Under the pieces are notes generated by a model that worked only from the letters and a program-made list of their open reading frames with translations, had not been told where the DNA came from and did no database searches. A program made the translations under genes and the position numbers. DNA of 64,000 nucleotides from Thalassia testudinum (taxonomy: Eukaryota > Streptophyta > Magnoliopsida > Alismatales > Hydrocharitaceae). Shown piece after piece: positions 1 to 11,064 of this stretch (its first letter is position 1; every line of letters begins with the position of its first letter). The stretch is from the NCBI GenBank assembly GCA_037157565.1, contig JAZHRO010000073.1, forward strand, positions 14,514,501 through 14,578,500, given 5' to 3'.

Positions 1-2155
1 GATCTTTTTGCTTCGGTGGTAAGTTTGACAGTATAGCACAACTCGCATGAGGCGAGAGAACCACCAGATTCTTAGTCTTCTTTGACTATCGCCTGGGTGT
101 TGTGTAGTCTTTGAAAAATCGAGCGAAAGTAGATATGTGGTCGATTGCCTCGAGCAGGGGTACCTTGATTTCTACATCCCTGAACAAATTACACAGGTTG
201 TCAAAGGCCTGCGTATTTTTCTTTTCGCCTTTTGGCTCCCTTAGTAGAGCCTCAGGGAATGGGACTGATTCTGGCACAAGTTTTGGTGCATCATCCTCTC
301 GCGAATGCGGTATGCATCCCGAATGAGAGGGCGAAGAAGAAGATGGGCCAGGATCAGGTCGAGGCGGATCGACAGTTTGCTTACCGCTCCTCATTGTGAT
401 AGCATTGGACGATGCGGGTCCAGTGGGATCATACGGTAGAGGAGGGTTTGCAATGGGGACATAAGAGTGTGGTGCTGCAGCGGGATTAGCCTGAAATCAC
501 GGTGGAATGCTCGGAGCTTGCAGAACTTGATTAACCTGTCCCTGAGAAGGTCGTACCTGTGGTTGAGAACCACGGGGTACAAAATTTCGCAGGTTTGGAA
601 CAGGTTGGGCGGGAAGAGTGCCTTGAGATCGAGTCGCCATGCGTAGTTGACTAACCTTGACGTTCTGCTGCACCAATTGGTGCTGAAGAGAGGTCATGTT
701 CTCTTCATGGCGCTTTGACATTTTCATCATCATTCGCATCAATTTGTCAAGAGGGCTTGATGCGTGTTCAGTTTGTGGTACGCAAGGGCCTGATGGCGGA
801 TTTGCCATAGGATTAAACTGGACCCTTGGGATGACGGGTGCGAACGGTCGCATTGGTCCACCCGTGGGGTTTTGGCACTGCGGGGTGTTGGACCATGCGA
901 AGTTCAGATGATTACGCCACCCCGGGTTAAAAGTGGCAGAGAACGGGTTGCTCCCCAGGGCGCAAGCGTCTTCTATGCTAGAAGACACGTCCACATGTAG
1001 ATATGCGTCCGAGCACATGGAGGCTTGGTCCTCCGTGTCGAAATACTAGCTCGCAGAAGCCAGTTCCACATGACTTACCGAGTCGCTTGGCGCGACACTC
1101 GGTAAGGAAGGTCTAACGGGGTTTCTTGGGATAAGCCTGGTATTAGAAGAACTTGGATTGTGATGAAGTGGTGAAGAGGTGGTGTTTGCCATAGATCGGG
1201 CGAGGTTGGCCAGAAGCTCGTCCAGCTTCTTGTGCACGACGGAGACTTCATCCAGTTTTTATGCAATACGGCTTAGATCAGTGGATGAATGGGAGGGTCC
1301 CGTGTCAACTTCGTGGACATTTCGGGGCTGGCTGGTACGATTAAAGGCGACAATGGAAGCATTGTTCATCGAGTTTTCACTCATATTTTCAAACAGTTCG
1401 AATGCTCCATTCTAGTCTTTATTCATAAAGTTCCCTCCGCAGGAAGCATCTGCAATCTGCTTCAAAGTCTCATTTAGCCCATAGTAGAAAATCTGGGCTA
1501 TATGCCACTTAGGCAGACCGTGGTGCGGACACTTCATGAGGAGGTCGTTATACCTCTCCCATGCCTCATGAAATTGTTCGCCATTTTGTTGCGTAAATGA
1601 AGTGATAGCACGGCGAAGCGCATTAGTCCGCCCGATTGGGAAGAACTTCTTGAGAAACACTGTTCTCATATCTTCCCAAGAGTGGATGGTTCTCCCAAGG
1701 GTGCGTAACCATTGCGATGCTTTATACCGCAATGAAAACGGGAACATCTTCATGAGGACTATAGATAACCTGACATTTCTTGGTTTAACGGTTTCAACAA
1801 GTCAGGTTAGGTCTTCCAAGTGGAGAAATGGGTCTTCACTTGCAAGACCATGAAAGTGAAAATTGATTAGGCCAATTATGTTTGGTTTTAATTCAAAGTC
1901 GTCCCCGCCCATGGGGACCCGAATTTGTCCTATGGTCTCTGTAGCAGCGGGATTCTGATAAGAGCTACGAGACCTAGGCTCCTCCCGTTCGGGAGGGTTC
2001 TGCATTTCCTCCAATGTTTCCCGAATGGCTTCGATTTGCTCATTATACATTTCCATTTGGGCTTGGAGGCGGGTTATGGGATCTACGGCTCCACCACCTG
2101 GTCGATTCTGAGGGCGGTTTCCTCCCTCGGGATTTGGGGGTGGGCGTGCAGCCAT
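1..2155 (-). pseudogene. gag: Athila/Tat-like gag-protease start, element A (broken, runs off left edge)
   Basis: Encodes the capsid/nucleocapsid polyprotein of a Ty3/gypsy element. The start is taken at the Met (2153-2155) that opens MAARPPPNPEG, although the frame is open up to 2305. The N-terminal part carries the lineage block IRVPMGGDDFELKPNIIGL and SEDPFLHLEDL. The retrotransposon-gag domain follows (about 1412-1753: FPFSLRYKASQWL, FLKKFFPIGR, CPHHGLPKWHIAQIFYYGL), then a Gln/Pro-rich linker and the junction motif AITMRSGKQ (near 395). The frame continues to position 1 with LPPKQKD, which normally leads into the protease. All of it lies in one frame, interrupted by about six stops (at 1802, 1412, near 1260, 1046, 497 and 86). 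It is therefore decayed by point mutation, not by frameshift. The same domain order is found in element G at 47130-48909. The lineage is sure; Athila versus Tat is not resolved. Confidence 0.85.
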
Positions 2156-3617
2156 GTTTGTGGAGGAGGACGATTCGGCTTCTTTTCTAGATTTATCAGT
2201 CAATTCAAACAATTCAGGGTTTTGTGACTCCTCCCAAACATGCACTACCGTAGGAAGAGTTGGGGAGATGAGAAGGGAAAAGGGATGAGAGAAATGATGC
2301 CGCAAAGGTACACTTGATTACAAATCAATACAGTCAAGTTCCTAACCTCTACAGTGTGCCCTTAGACCTAAAGATCTAAGTTACCTACTATCACGAACTA
2401 CGGAACCGAATGCGAGCACCGCGGAACCACCGGGCCAGATTGAAAGGCCGTTTGCCCCAGTCTTAGACACCCGATAGCACGCGGGAACTCTCACCAGCAC
2501 GTAGCCGCTACACGCAGGTAGTTAGACCTCCAATCCTTAAAAAGGGTCAAGTTACTACCAGTTTTAATTAGAGGCTTAGGGTCAAGTGCTTTTGGAATGT
2601 GAAGGGCGTTGTTTACGGGTAATGCCCAAGTGATTGATTTTCAGAGTGTGTAAAAACAAGTATGCAACGGGGAAATCTCCCCGAATTGAAGTTTTTATTG
2701 GTGAATGGTTTTTTAGAGTTCAACCTTAAGTAGCATGGATTTTACGGTTTTGCTGAATTACCAATTCAACCAATCTCCGGGTTTTTGCAAAAGTACAGGT
2801 TTTCCTTCTAAAACCCGAGAAACCCTTCTTCAATTATCAGTTAATTAATGCATGCTAAAATGCAATGGGCTACCCTAAATGGAGATTTCTAAGTGTGGAT
2901 GCACGAATCAATTTTATATCAATGTGAAAGGGAGACAAGGCACTTCAATTCAAGTGCTCCCAATCACTAAGAAGAATGTCCACACAAGGCTCAACCAACA
3001 GATAAAGAAAATAAAGTTGTTGGTGTTGAAGTATTCAGGATTGAATCACGGGCAAGTTGAAAAGTCATGATGAGGTTGGAATTAACTCAATTCCAAGTCT
3101 CCCCACCAAAAATGTGATCCTAAATTAAAGATAAGCAAGGAAAAAGAGGGATGCAAGCAATCTTTTTCTTTGCCTCAAAGAATACTTCCCACGACGAAAA
3201 ATCCAAGAATCAAGATTCTCGGATTTTCGCTATGCGAAGTGTGGCGGGAAATCCCAGGGTAGTGGGAGTGAAGACAACCTATCAAACAAGTGAATTTTAA
3301 TCCACTTGCCCCAAGAAATCCCAAGAAGTTTTTTCTAATTTTTTAGTTTTTAGTTTTTTTTTATTGAGGTGGCACGTTAATCCTAGATTGCTAAGAAAAG
3401 GAAAACCTACTTGTTCGGCAACGTATGCGAAGCTCCAATGCGGTGTCGGCGTCTTCACGCTCTCATTCCCTCCTTGGATCTGCCCTCATTCCCGACTTCG
3501 TCTGCTTGTCTTCTCCTTGCAACCAGATTCACCTGCACATTAAAAACAAAAATACCCGTGAAGAGAGAAGAGAAAAATTGAAAGGAATTGAATAAAAACT
3601 TACTTGAAGGCGCACTT
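2156..3617 (-). other. 5' leader of element A
   Basis: This is a long untranslated stretch between the primer site and gag, as is common in Athila/Tat-like elements. It is AT-rich with several T/A homopolymer runs near 3330-3360. I see no conserved reading frame. Short ORFs here have no recognisable domain. Confidence 0.6.
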
Positions 3618-3634
3618 CCCAGGCAACGGCGCCA
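3618..3634 (-). other. Primer binding site (tRNA-Asp type), element A
   Basis: The minus strand reads TGGCGCCGTTGCCTGGG, which matches the 3' end of plant tRNA-Asp (usual PBS TGGCGCCGTTGCCGGGGA) with one mismatch. It sits 8 nt inside the LTR end at 3643. It fixes the minus orientation of element A and its Athila/Tat-type priming. Confidence 0.85.
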
Positions 3635-3642
3635 GAAAAGGA

Positions 3643-4664
3643 TGTCGGGTCGGCCCAGATAGGTTGTTAATATGATGTTTTTATCATTGAAATATGTATA
3701 ATGGTTAACCAAATTCGGACCTAACCATCTTTTTACAAAATTTTTAACCTGGCCTACTTGATTTTATCTTGTCACTTTTAGGCCCAGGGTCGAACTCAGG
3801 GAAGTGGATTCAAGTCGAGTTTCTACGTTTTCCTTAAAATGTGTCTCTTCCGTTCATTTATTATGTTTTTGATGTTTTTTCTTATTTAGATTTTTTTTCT
3901 GGTAATCCTTATCCTTGAGGCACACCCTCAAAATTGTGTCCTTGGCTTTTAGCCAAAATAGAGTTCCAAAACAAGTCTTGCTACTCGCAAGATGAGGTAC
4001 CTGCAAGTCAAAGATTATCTTCTCTTTTATATACTTTTTTTTATCTTTTTACCAAGAGAGAAGCAAACAGACAGAAAGTAAATATAGTATGTATATATAT
4101 ATATTATATCTATAAAGGGGTGGGGGTGGAGGTGACGATGGAGTGTAGCACTATATCGAGTCAGTCGACGTCTAGAGAGACGCAACCAACTCGATTGGGT
4201 GCTGCGTGGAGTGTGGATGGATGATGGATGATGTATGGGTCCACTCTTTTTGTACGCGTGTATCGGGGAATATCAGCAACTGGTGCAGATATTCCCGCAA
4301 TACAGCGTATGGCAAATAACGTGAATATATATATATATATATATATATGTGTATGTATATAAGTAAATATATCTATATATATATATATATAAATGTATAG
4401 GTATATATGTATAGATATATATAGATATATATATATGTGTATATATATATATTGGTGTATATGTATATATGTATATATGTATGTATATAGCTATATATGT
4501 ATATATGTATATAAATATATGTATATATATATATATATATAATACTATATAGATGTATATATATATGTATATATGTATATATATAAGTAGATAGATATGT
4601 ATATATATATATATGTATATAAGTATGTGTATATATATATATAAGTATATGTGTAAGTATATAG

Positions 4665-4724
<60 letters not shown>

Positions 4725-6206
4725 ACATAACTATATAGATGTACTATGTATATAAGTATATATATATATATAAGTATATGTATCTAGATATATATGTATA
4801 TATATAAGTAGATAGATATGTATATATATATATGTATATAAGTATGTGTATATATATATATAAGTATATGTGTAAGTATATAGATATATACATACGTATA
4901 TCTATATATATATATGTATGTATACATAACTATATAGATATACTATGTATATAAGTATATATATATATATGTATACGTATAGATATATATATGTTTATAC
5001 TAGTGTTTATGTGTGTGTGGGTGTGTGGAAGTGTCGGTGAAGATGTGCGTGTGCGTTGGTGTAGTGTACTGAGAGTGAGTGAAAAAGAGAGAGAGAGGAA
5101 GAGGGAGAGAGCGGGAGAGAGAGAGAGCGGGCGGGAGTACTCGCGCCAGAGAGAGAGCTGGAAAAAGTTGGAGAGAGAGCGGGCGATGGCGCGAGTTAAG
5201 ACGTCTACTGGAGGTGGCGGACGTCTGGACGTCGCGTCGTCTAGAGATGGCGACGGACGTCTGGACGTCGCGGGTACAGGCGCGCCTTCGCGTGAGGATT
5301 CTGCAGGCCGACGCGAAGACGACGAGCGGGCGATGGCGCAGGGAAGCCAACGTGGAGGAGGTCTGCAGGTGGTCGCGGAGGGGCGCGGGGGGCTGGCAGG
5401 GGACGGCGAGAGGGCCTGGCCGGCCGCTGCAGTGCGCGCAGCAGCCGGTCGCGGCTGCAAGGGCGGAGGCGACATAACGGAGTGGAGGAGGCCCTGCAGG
5501 CACGTGCGGAGGGCTGAGCACCTGCGGGGATGGTCGTGGAGGAGGCGGGGGGTCCTGCTGCTGCCGCGGCTTCAAGTTTCGAAGCTTGAAGCGGTGGCAA
5601 TGGCGTGAAAGGAAAAAAATGAAATGAGGGAAGGCACCACGCCCATCGGCTCGTCGAAGAGCTAGGCGGTGGTGTTCCCACTGTGGTGGCGTGCACCACA
5701 GTGGGTACTCCTGCTCGCCGGGTGACTCCTCGACGGAGGGCAGACGTATGGGAGGGGAAGACGGTGGAAGAGGAGGCTGCGGGTTTTTGTTTCGTGCAGC
5801 AGCGTGTGTCTCGCGAGGAAGAAGCTGCAGCTTCTTATAGAGGAGAGAGTGGCGTGCCGGCTGCAGCAGGGAGAGGGCGCAGGATTGGCAGCTGTAGGGA
5901 GCGGCGTTGGTAGGGAGAAATGACGTGGAGTAAATGCATGCAGCTGCTGCGGGAAGAGAGGTGCAACCGCGGGAAGAGAAAAAAGAAAATCAAGAGGAGA
6001 AAATAAAAAAGATGTTGATTTTGCAATGAGGCACTTGAGGAAAAATGTAAATATGCAAGCCATTATTTTCAATCTTCTCTCCTCTTAATTAAATGCATGA
6101 ATGCAAGTGTTTTTACAAATGCAACTATAAAATCCTAATATGCAACGTTAATGCTAGGAAATAGCATGAGAAGGCTTTATTGCAGGCGTATTTTGAGGTG
6201 CAAACA
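3643..6206 (-). repeat. 5' LTR of element A (2.56 kb)
   Basis: On the plus strand it runs from TGTCGGGTCGG (next to the PBS) to GTGCAAACA, so the minus strand begins TGTTTGCACC. The ends were set by aligning it with the solo LTR at 28620-30784, which has an exact target duplication. Shared blocks include TTTTTAACCTGGC(C/G)TACTTGATTTTA, GGCCCAGGGTCGA and, at the far end, AATGCTAGGAAATA. The flanking 5 bp at 6207-6211 is CCCAG; its partner lies outside the window. It contains a TA-rich microsatellite (4326-4985), a purine-rich block near 5080-5170 and several GACGTC motifs (5200-5285). Confidence 0.85.
4326..4985. repeat. TA-rich microsatellite with internal tandem duplication
   Basis: About 660 bp of TATA/GTATATAT repeats lie inside LTR A. 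A block near 4590-4680 (motif AAGTAGATAGATATGTATAT) recurs near 4805-4900. The string GTATACATAACTATATAGAT occurs near 4720 and again near 4919. This indicates a tandem duplication with a unit of about 200-215 bp. The related LTR at 28620-30784 has only a short TA-rich stretch (about 29430-29600) at the same place. Long ORFs across this tract are low-complexity and not genes. Confidence 0.9.
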
Positions 6207-7322
6207 CCCAGCAACTATGCATCTCAAAAACCTATGGGTCAGGGTCAAGTATAAACCCAGTTGCCCCCGAGACTAGCTAATTAGCCATCTTGGAATGCCC
6301 AACAATCCGCAGGGCAGGCTAATTTGAATCGACAGATTGTGGAAATGCAAGGGTCCATGCTTCAACTTATGCAACAAATGAAGACATCCTTGGATAACTT
6401 GCAATCTGGGTTAATTGCAAACACCTGACAACTCAGATCCCTACCATCTCAACCCATACCAAACTCACGTAATGTGCAAAATCAGAGCAATAGAGCCCAA
6501 GGGTACGGGAATCAAAATGACCCACACGTGCATGCTCAGGTGGTTGAGCAGGGTCCCTCTTCTTCTTCTAGTTACATGACCAACCAAGGCCCTCCAATCT
6601 TTACTAATCCACCTTAAGACCCAAACCCTTATGCCTCTGCAAACTCTGTCACCTTGAGAAGTGGGAAGCAGACCCAAAACCTAGAATTACCTTCTAAAAG
6701 TCAAAATCCTGGGGAGCTTGAGAAAGAGAAGGAGGAGGCTGAAGAAGACAATAAGGCCCAAGTATCGAAAATTGAAAATTCCACCCATATCCCATTCCCT
6801 GAGGCCCTATTGAAAACCAATAAGAAGAAAACCCTAGACAGCAACAAGGAGCTTTTGAATTTATTCAATAGCGTAGAGATCAATATTCCTCTCCTCAATG
6901 CTATTAAGCACATCCTGGCTTATGCTAAATTCTTGAAAGAACTGTGTACCCAAAAGCGTAAGCTGAGAGAACCCACTCTGAGGAAGGTGATTCTCTCTGA
7001 GTAGGCAAGTTCTATAATCCTGCATCACCTTCCTCAAAAGAAGACCCCCTTGATCTCATGTGTTATTGGGGAATACACTTTTGATAGGGCACTATTGGAC
7101 CTAGGTGCATCCATCAACCTAATCCCAACTTCTATTTATAAGAGGTTTGGGTTAGGTGAACTCAGGCCAACCTCAGTAACACTACAATTAGCGAACCGAT
7201 CGATCACCACACCAAGAGGCGTTATTAAGGATGTAATTGTCAAGGTCAAGGATTTCTATTTTCCTGTAGATTTCCTTGTCCTTGACATAGATATACCTAA
7301 TGGGGGCACGGCACACCATTGA
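6207..7322 (+). pseudogene. gag-pro: Athila/Tat-like gag C-terminus and protease relic, plus strand
   Basis: This is the C-terminal gag linker and retropepsin of a second Athila/Tat-like element, in opposite orientation to element A. The readable frame starts near 6290 (QIVEMQGSMLQLMQQMK). The junction motif SVTLRSGKQT lies near 6650. A conserved block then gives IPFPEALL and INIPLLNAIKHI (6654-7004). The protease follows in the same frame: LISCVIGEYTFDRALLDLGAS, with D-L-G-A as the aspartyl active site, then LRPTSVTLQLANRS and DFYFPVDFLVLDI. Stops interrupt it near 6426 and 6615, at 7002, and at 7320. The expected block after DFLVLD is scrambled, and LINE sequence begins at once. No LTR or RT belonging to it is visible. 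Confidence 0.8.
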
Positions 7323-7735
7323 TTAGGGGGTTGACTAGGGGGAATATAGATGGCCTAGATGTGCACTCGACCATCCACCAAATTCATTGCTCATAAAAGT
7401 CTGCCACCTCCATGGCCTTGAATAAGAAACCCCTATCAATACTATTGTACCCCTTTGAGATATCCGCTTTGACACATAGACATCTAGAAGCCCGAGCATT
7501 GAACTTACTCATGTACTCCATTGCAAGAAGGGAACAATCATCAATGGAGCGGCCCTTCAGGAAGGCACACTGATTTTGCTCAATGACATTTGGTAGTACA
7601 CTTGCAAGCCTTCCCGCAAGAAGTTTGGCAATAATTTTATATAATACATTGCAATAGGCGATTGGTCCAAGGTCTTTGATTGAAAAGAAACATTTAAATT
7701 TGGGTATAAGAGCAAGGAATGTATGGTTTAACTCT
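7323..7735 (-). pseudogene. LINE ORF2 fragment: reverse transcriptase fingers/palm
   Basis: This is part of a non-LTR (L1-type) reverse transcriptase. Visible blocks in order are NHTFLALIPK, CNVLYKIIAKLLAGRL, QCAFLKGRSIDD, and the block-A equivalent KADISKGYNSIDRGFL, where the usual AYD reads GYN. A stop follows FYEQ near 7384. Weak similarity (VECTS...SIFPLVN) carries on to about 7325. The catalytic FADD block and all later parts are missing. The upstream half of this RT is at 11065 and above; the two halves were separated by the solo LTR at 7741-11064. The 3' half of the LINE is absent, which is unusual because LINEs are normally 5'-truncated. Confidence 0.85.
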
Positions 7736-8894
7736 CCCACTGAAAAGTCGATTCTCATTTTTGATGAATTTTTACACATAAAATGTTGCATTGTTATTGT
7801 TTATTGCGTGGTAGAAAATCGCTTTTCAAAACATCTAATACCAAAAATCTAACCATGAAAATAGTTAGGTCGTCTCTACAGGGATGAACAAGCCTATTAA
7901 AATAATTAATGGTGCCTTGTCTATTCTGGAATATCAACAAGTAAGCATTTGAACCATTGCAACCTTCTTTCCAACATGAATCCTCATTCTATGTAATTGA
8001 ATAAGAATAGGGGGAGTTCACATGCAAAATCACTTTAATATAATATAATGTAAATAAGTGAATAGTAATCTTGCAATGGCATAATACGTAAAAACTACTT
8101 GTAGCAAAACAGGGTTTCGCTTGGGATGTCGCGTTTGCATGTGAGGAGGTCATCATCAACGGCTTGTCTACTGGTGATGCACTGGTGAGGGTGCTTCACA
8201 ACGGAGGTGGCATGGCGATGAGAGGTGGCTGGAGCTAGTAGCCGGAGGTGGAGGAGAACTGACCGAAGGTGTTGCACATGCGTAGAGTGTGGCCTCGCGT
8301 TGGTCGAGTGAGGCTGTTGTGGTCAACAAGGATGCTCAGGCGATGCTTGGAGTTGAGGTTGGAGGTTGGAGGAGGATTAATGGAGGTGTTGCCGCTGCTA
8401 TGCTTTGGGTTCTTCTTCGTGTAACAATGACGATGGATGGGTTGAAGAAGAATAAGAAGAAACGGAGACGGAAGGAAGGGAGAGGGTGGCGGTGAGGAAG
8501 GTGACACACACACACATTGTCACCATGTGTGCATCGACGGCAAGGGCAAGGGAGATGTTGGCTTCAATCCATAATGCATGCTACAACCTTGGTGTCTGCA
8601 ATGGGCACAGTGCCAAAGAGGAAGAAGTTCCCCCACCTATGCACGAGTCTTCTTTTATAGATGAGCCTTCTCCAACAAACACTCGAAGATATTGAAGCAG
8701 TTGAGACTTGGAGGGTATTACGGGAAGCTCGGCCAACTTGTGTTGGCAGTGGGATTGGGTGGTGGTATCGATAGGCTAGGAGGGAGTTGTTGCAAGAAGA
8801 AGGGGGCGGTGCATTGAGGTTGGGCACTGTCAGTTCATTAGATGTCCAGATTAAGTTCTGGACGTCATAAAAAATGCAAATGGCAGTGGGTCCT

Positions 8895-10810
8895 TGATTT
8901 AGACACGTTTATGTCACATAAATTGTCTATTTATGCGTGTTCTTAGGCATATAATTGAATTCAACATTATAAATATTGAATAGCATGCATCATTTTGCAT
9001 GTCAATTAATTTGTACAAAATATAAGTTAATTTCCCTTTTTGTGACCAAGGGACATGGCGATATCATTTCAGGGCCTCAGATTGAAAATCCAACCGAATG
9101 GATCTAATTAGGGTGACGATCAGAGTTCAACGCCTCCAAGATCACCCCGATTGGACCTTCGTAACATCAGATGTTGTTCGAGAAAGATCAGAGGTCAAGG
9201 ATCAAGGTGGTGTAAATTCTTACCTTAAATAACAAATCCAACTACACAGTTGGTTCAGATCAACAATCGCAGCTCAATGGTGCGAAAATCGTTCCAATCA
9301 GACAACTGTGGCACCTCCTATAAGCAAAAGAAGATGGACGACTCAGATGATGCCACATGGCATCATCCAAGCTGTCCACAGCCATCTGTAGCACCCGTCC
9401 CTTCTAAAGAGGCAACTCAATATCTGATCTTTATCTTGGATCTTCATCCAATGACCAAGAGCTCACCACGCCACCTGCCACTCAGTTCTACAAAGGAGCA
9501 TCTCAGCCATCCATCATCCATCCAACGGCCGAGAAACATCCACGTTGCCTCTACTTTGCACTCCACATCTCTAAAGAAAAAAACCCACGTAATCTCGGTC
9601 GTTGGATCTTCATCCAACGACAAGAGCGTGTGAGCCCTGTGTTCAAAACTCAACACAAATGCGAGCGTGGCGCGGTGGTCGAGCGACATTCCTGGAGAAT
9701 GAGGTCACGTGATCGAATTCTCGCGCAACTAAAATCCACAGCGTGAGCAGCCACAATGAAATTCAGCCGTTGGATAAGTGGTTAGCGGCAGATGTAGCGT
9801 CTACGTGGCGCGGTATCGAGCGTCGGATGCAAGCATGGGCGGATGTGCGCGATGACGCGGATTCTCACGCGAGATCTGATGCATCATGAGAAGAGGCGCT
9901 ATGGATGGGATGGCTTTTAAGCCGTTTAATCCATTGAACGGATGGCTGATCCTGATCCACGTCATGCGGGCATGGTGGAAGCACTTCAACGTTTGAAGAG
10001 CAACAACCACAGATGTATCTCTTTGAGAGGCATTGGATCATGATCAAAGGGCCCTTGTTTCATGTGTGCTTTAGTGATGTGGGGCTTCAGCAACAGATGC
10101 ATGTGTTACTAAAGACCCTGATATTAATGTTAGACTTTGAAATGACCTTTCTACCCCTAATTCTTCACCTATAAAAGAGGCCATATGCCCCTCATTCTCA
10201 TCATCCCTTTTCTTCTCCTCTCACCTCCTCCAAAGCTCCACAAGCTGATCCTAAACCCAGGATGCTCCACTAGAGCTAGAGTAAAATAATTTTCCCATCT
10301 TCTCAGCCCCTTCGTGGAGCACCCATAGTTGTCCTCTCGTTGCCATTCGAGAAGTGGATCCCACTGTGACGTTGTCCTACTTCGTTCTCCATTCTCCCTC
10401 ATCTAGCATCTCATACTCAAAGTAGCCGTCAAGGAAGATTTCTCATCCCTATCTTTTTACCGCTTTTTAGTGTAGATTTTCAGCTTTCTAGTTGCAAAAA
10501 TTAGTTGTAATGAACATGCTTTTATGATTATGAAATATTGTTTCACTCTCTCTTTTTCTCTGTATTATTCTCTCTCTTTTCTATTATTTATTCTTTAAGT
10601 AGAATAACTAGCATAGATTAATTTCAACCAGCTAATATGCTTTGTAAAAAATAATTCCAAATGCGATTTTTAATCAAACGTTAGCCTCTCTGTGTTCGGC
10701 TCAGGGCTCACTTTGAGTTTCAGTAAAATTTATCTGATAGAAAATTTTTACGCAACTACAATGATGTGTTTCAAACTCAATCTTTTTAATGTAGAAAATC
10801 TTGTTTATCA
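8895..10810 (+). mobile_element. Solo LTR of the B family, nested in the solo LTR at 7741-11064
   Basis: It runs from TGATTTAGACACG to CTTGTTTATCA, flanked by GTCCT (8890-8894) and GTCTT (10811-10815). It is collinear with the solo LTR at 24532-26016. Shared blocks include TATTTATGCGTGTTC(T)TAGGC, GGGCCTCAGATTGA, the TCAACGCCTCC region, and CTATAAAAG. The plus orientation is inferred from the TATA box at 10170 and a U5-like block near 10705-10730. No protein-coding content is recognised. Confidence 0.8.
10170..10177 (+). promoter_or_regulatory. Putative TATA box of B-family LTR
   Basis: TATAAAAG occurs in the phrase CACCTATAAAAGAGGCC. The same element, CACTATAAAAGGACC, is present in the sister LTR at 25314. 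The conserved position suggests the U3/R boundary of this LTR family. Confidence 0.5.
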
Positions 10811-11064
10811 GTCTTACAAGGAAAGAAAAGAAAAAGAAAACTAGGTTATTTACAAAAATAATCCAAAATAATGTATGTAATGCATGCATGCCACTATAAT
10901 GCATACTATCTTCTATTATATATGAATGCAATGTATGAAATATGCATGCAAGTACTTTTATAAAGTAATCTATTTACATATTAAAGAATGCTATGTACAT
11001 GTACACATTACTCTAATATCTAGGCATTTATGTGTTCAATTAGCCTACAAATGTGGTCTCATCA

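Larger units (their letters stand above)
7741..11064 (-). mobile_element. Solo LTR of the F family, inserted in the LINE RT
   Basis: The plus-strand ends are TGAAAAGTCGATTCTC and GTGGTCTCATCA. The flanks are CCCAC (7736-7740) and CTCAC (11065-11069), a 5-bp duplication with one change. RT sequence resumes on either side of it (GKMV before, GELNHTF after). The beginning resembles the LTRs at 56007 and 62600 in block order: GATTCTC, GTGGTAGAAAATC, then a TCTCTACAGGGATG block. Without its own nested insert (8895-10810) it is about 1.4 kb. No internal region remains, so it is a solo LTR. Short ORFs at 8095-8827 carry no recognisable domain. Confidence 0.8.

Noticed and set aside
4273..4728. ORFs of 101-151 codons rich in Tyr and Ile on the minus strand
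   Set aside because: They are pure translations of the TA microsatellite and have no sequence complexity.
4930..6072. Overlapping ORFs of 130-205 codons on both strands in a GC-rich block
   Set aside because: They lie inside LTR A, appear on both strands at once, are Arg/Ser/Pro-rich, and are not conserved in the sister LTR at 28620-30784.
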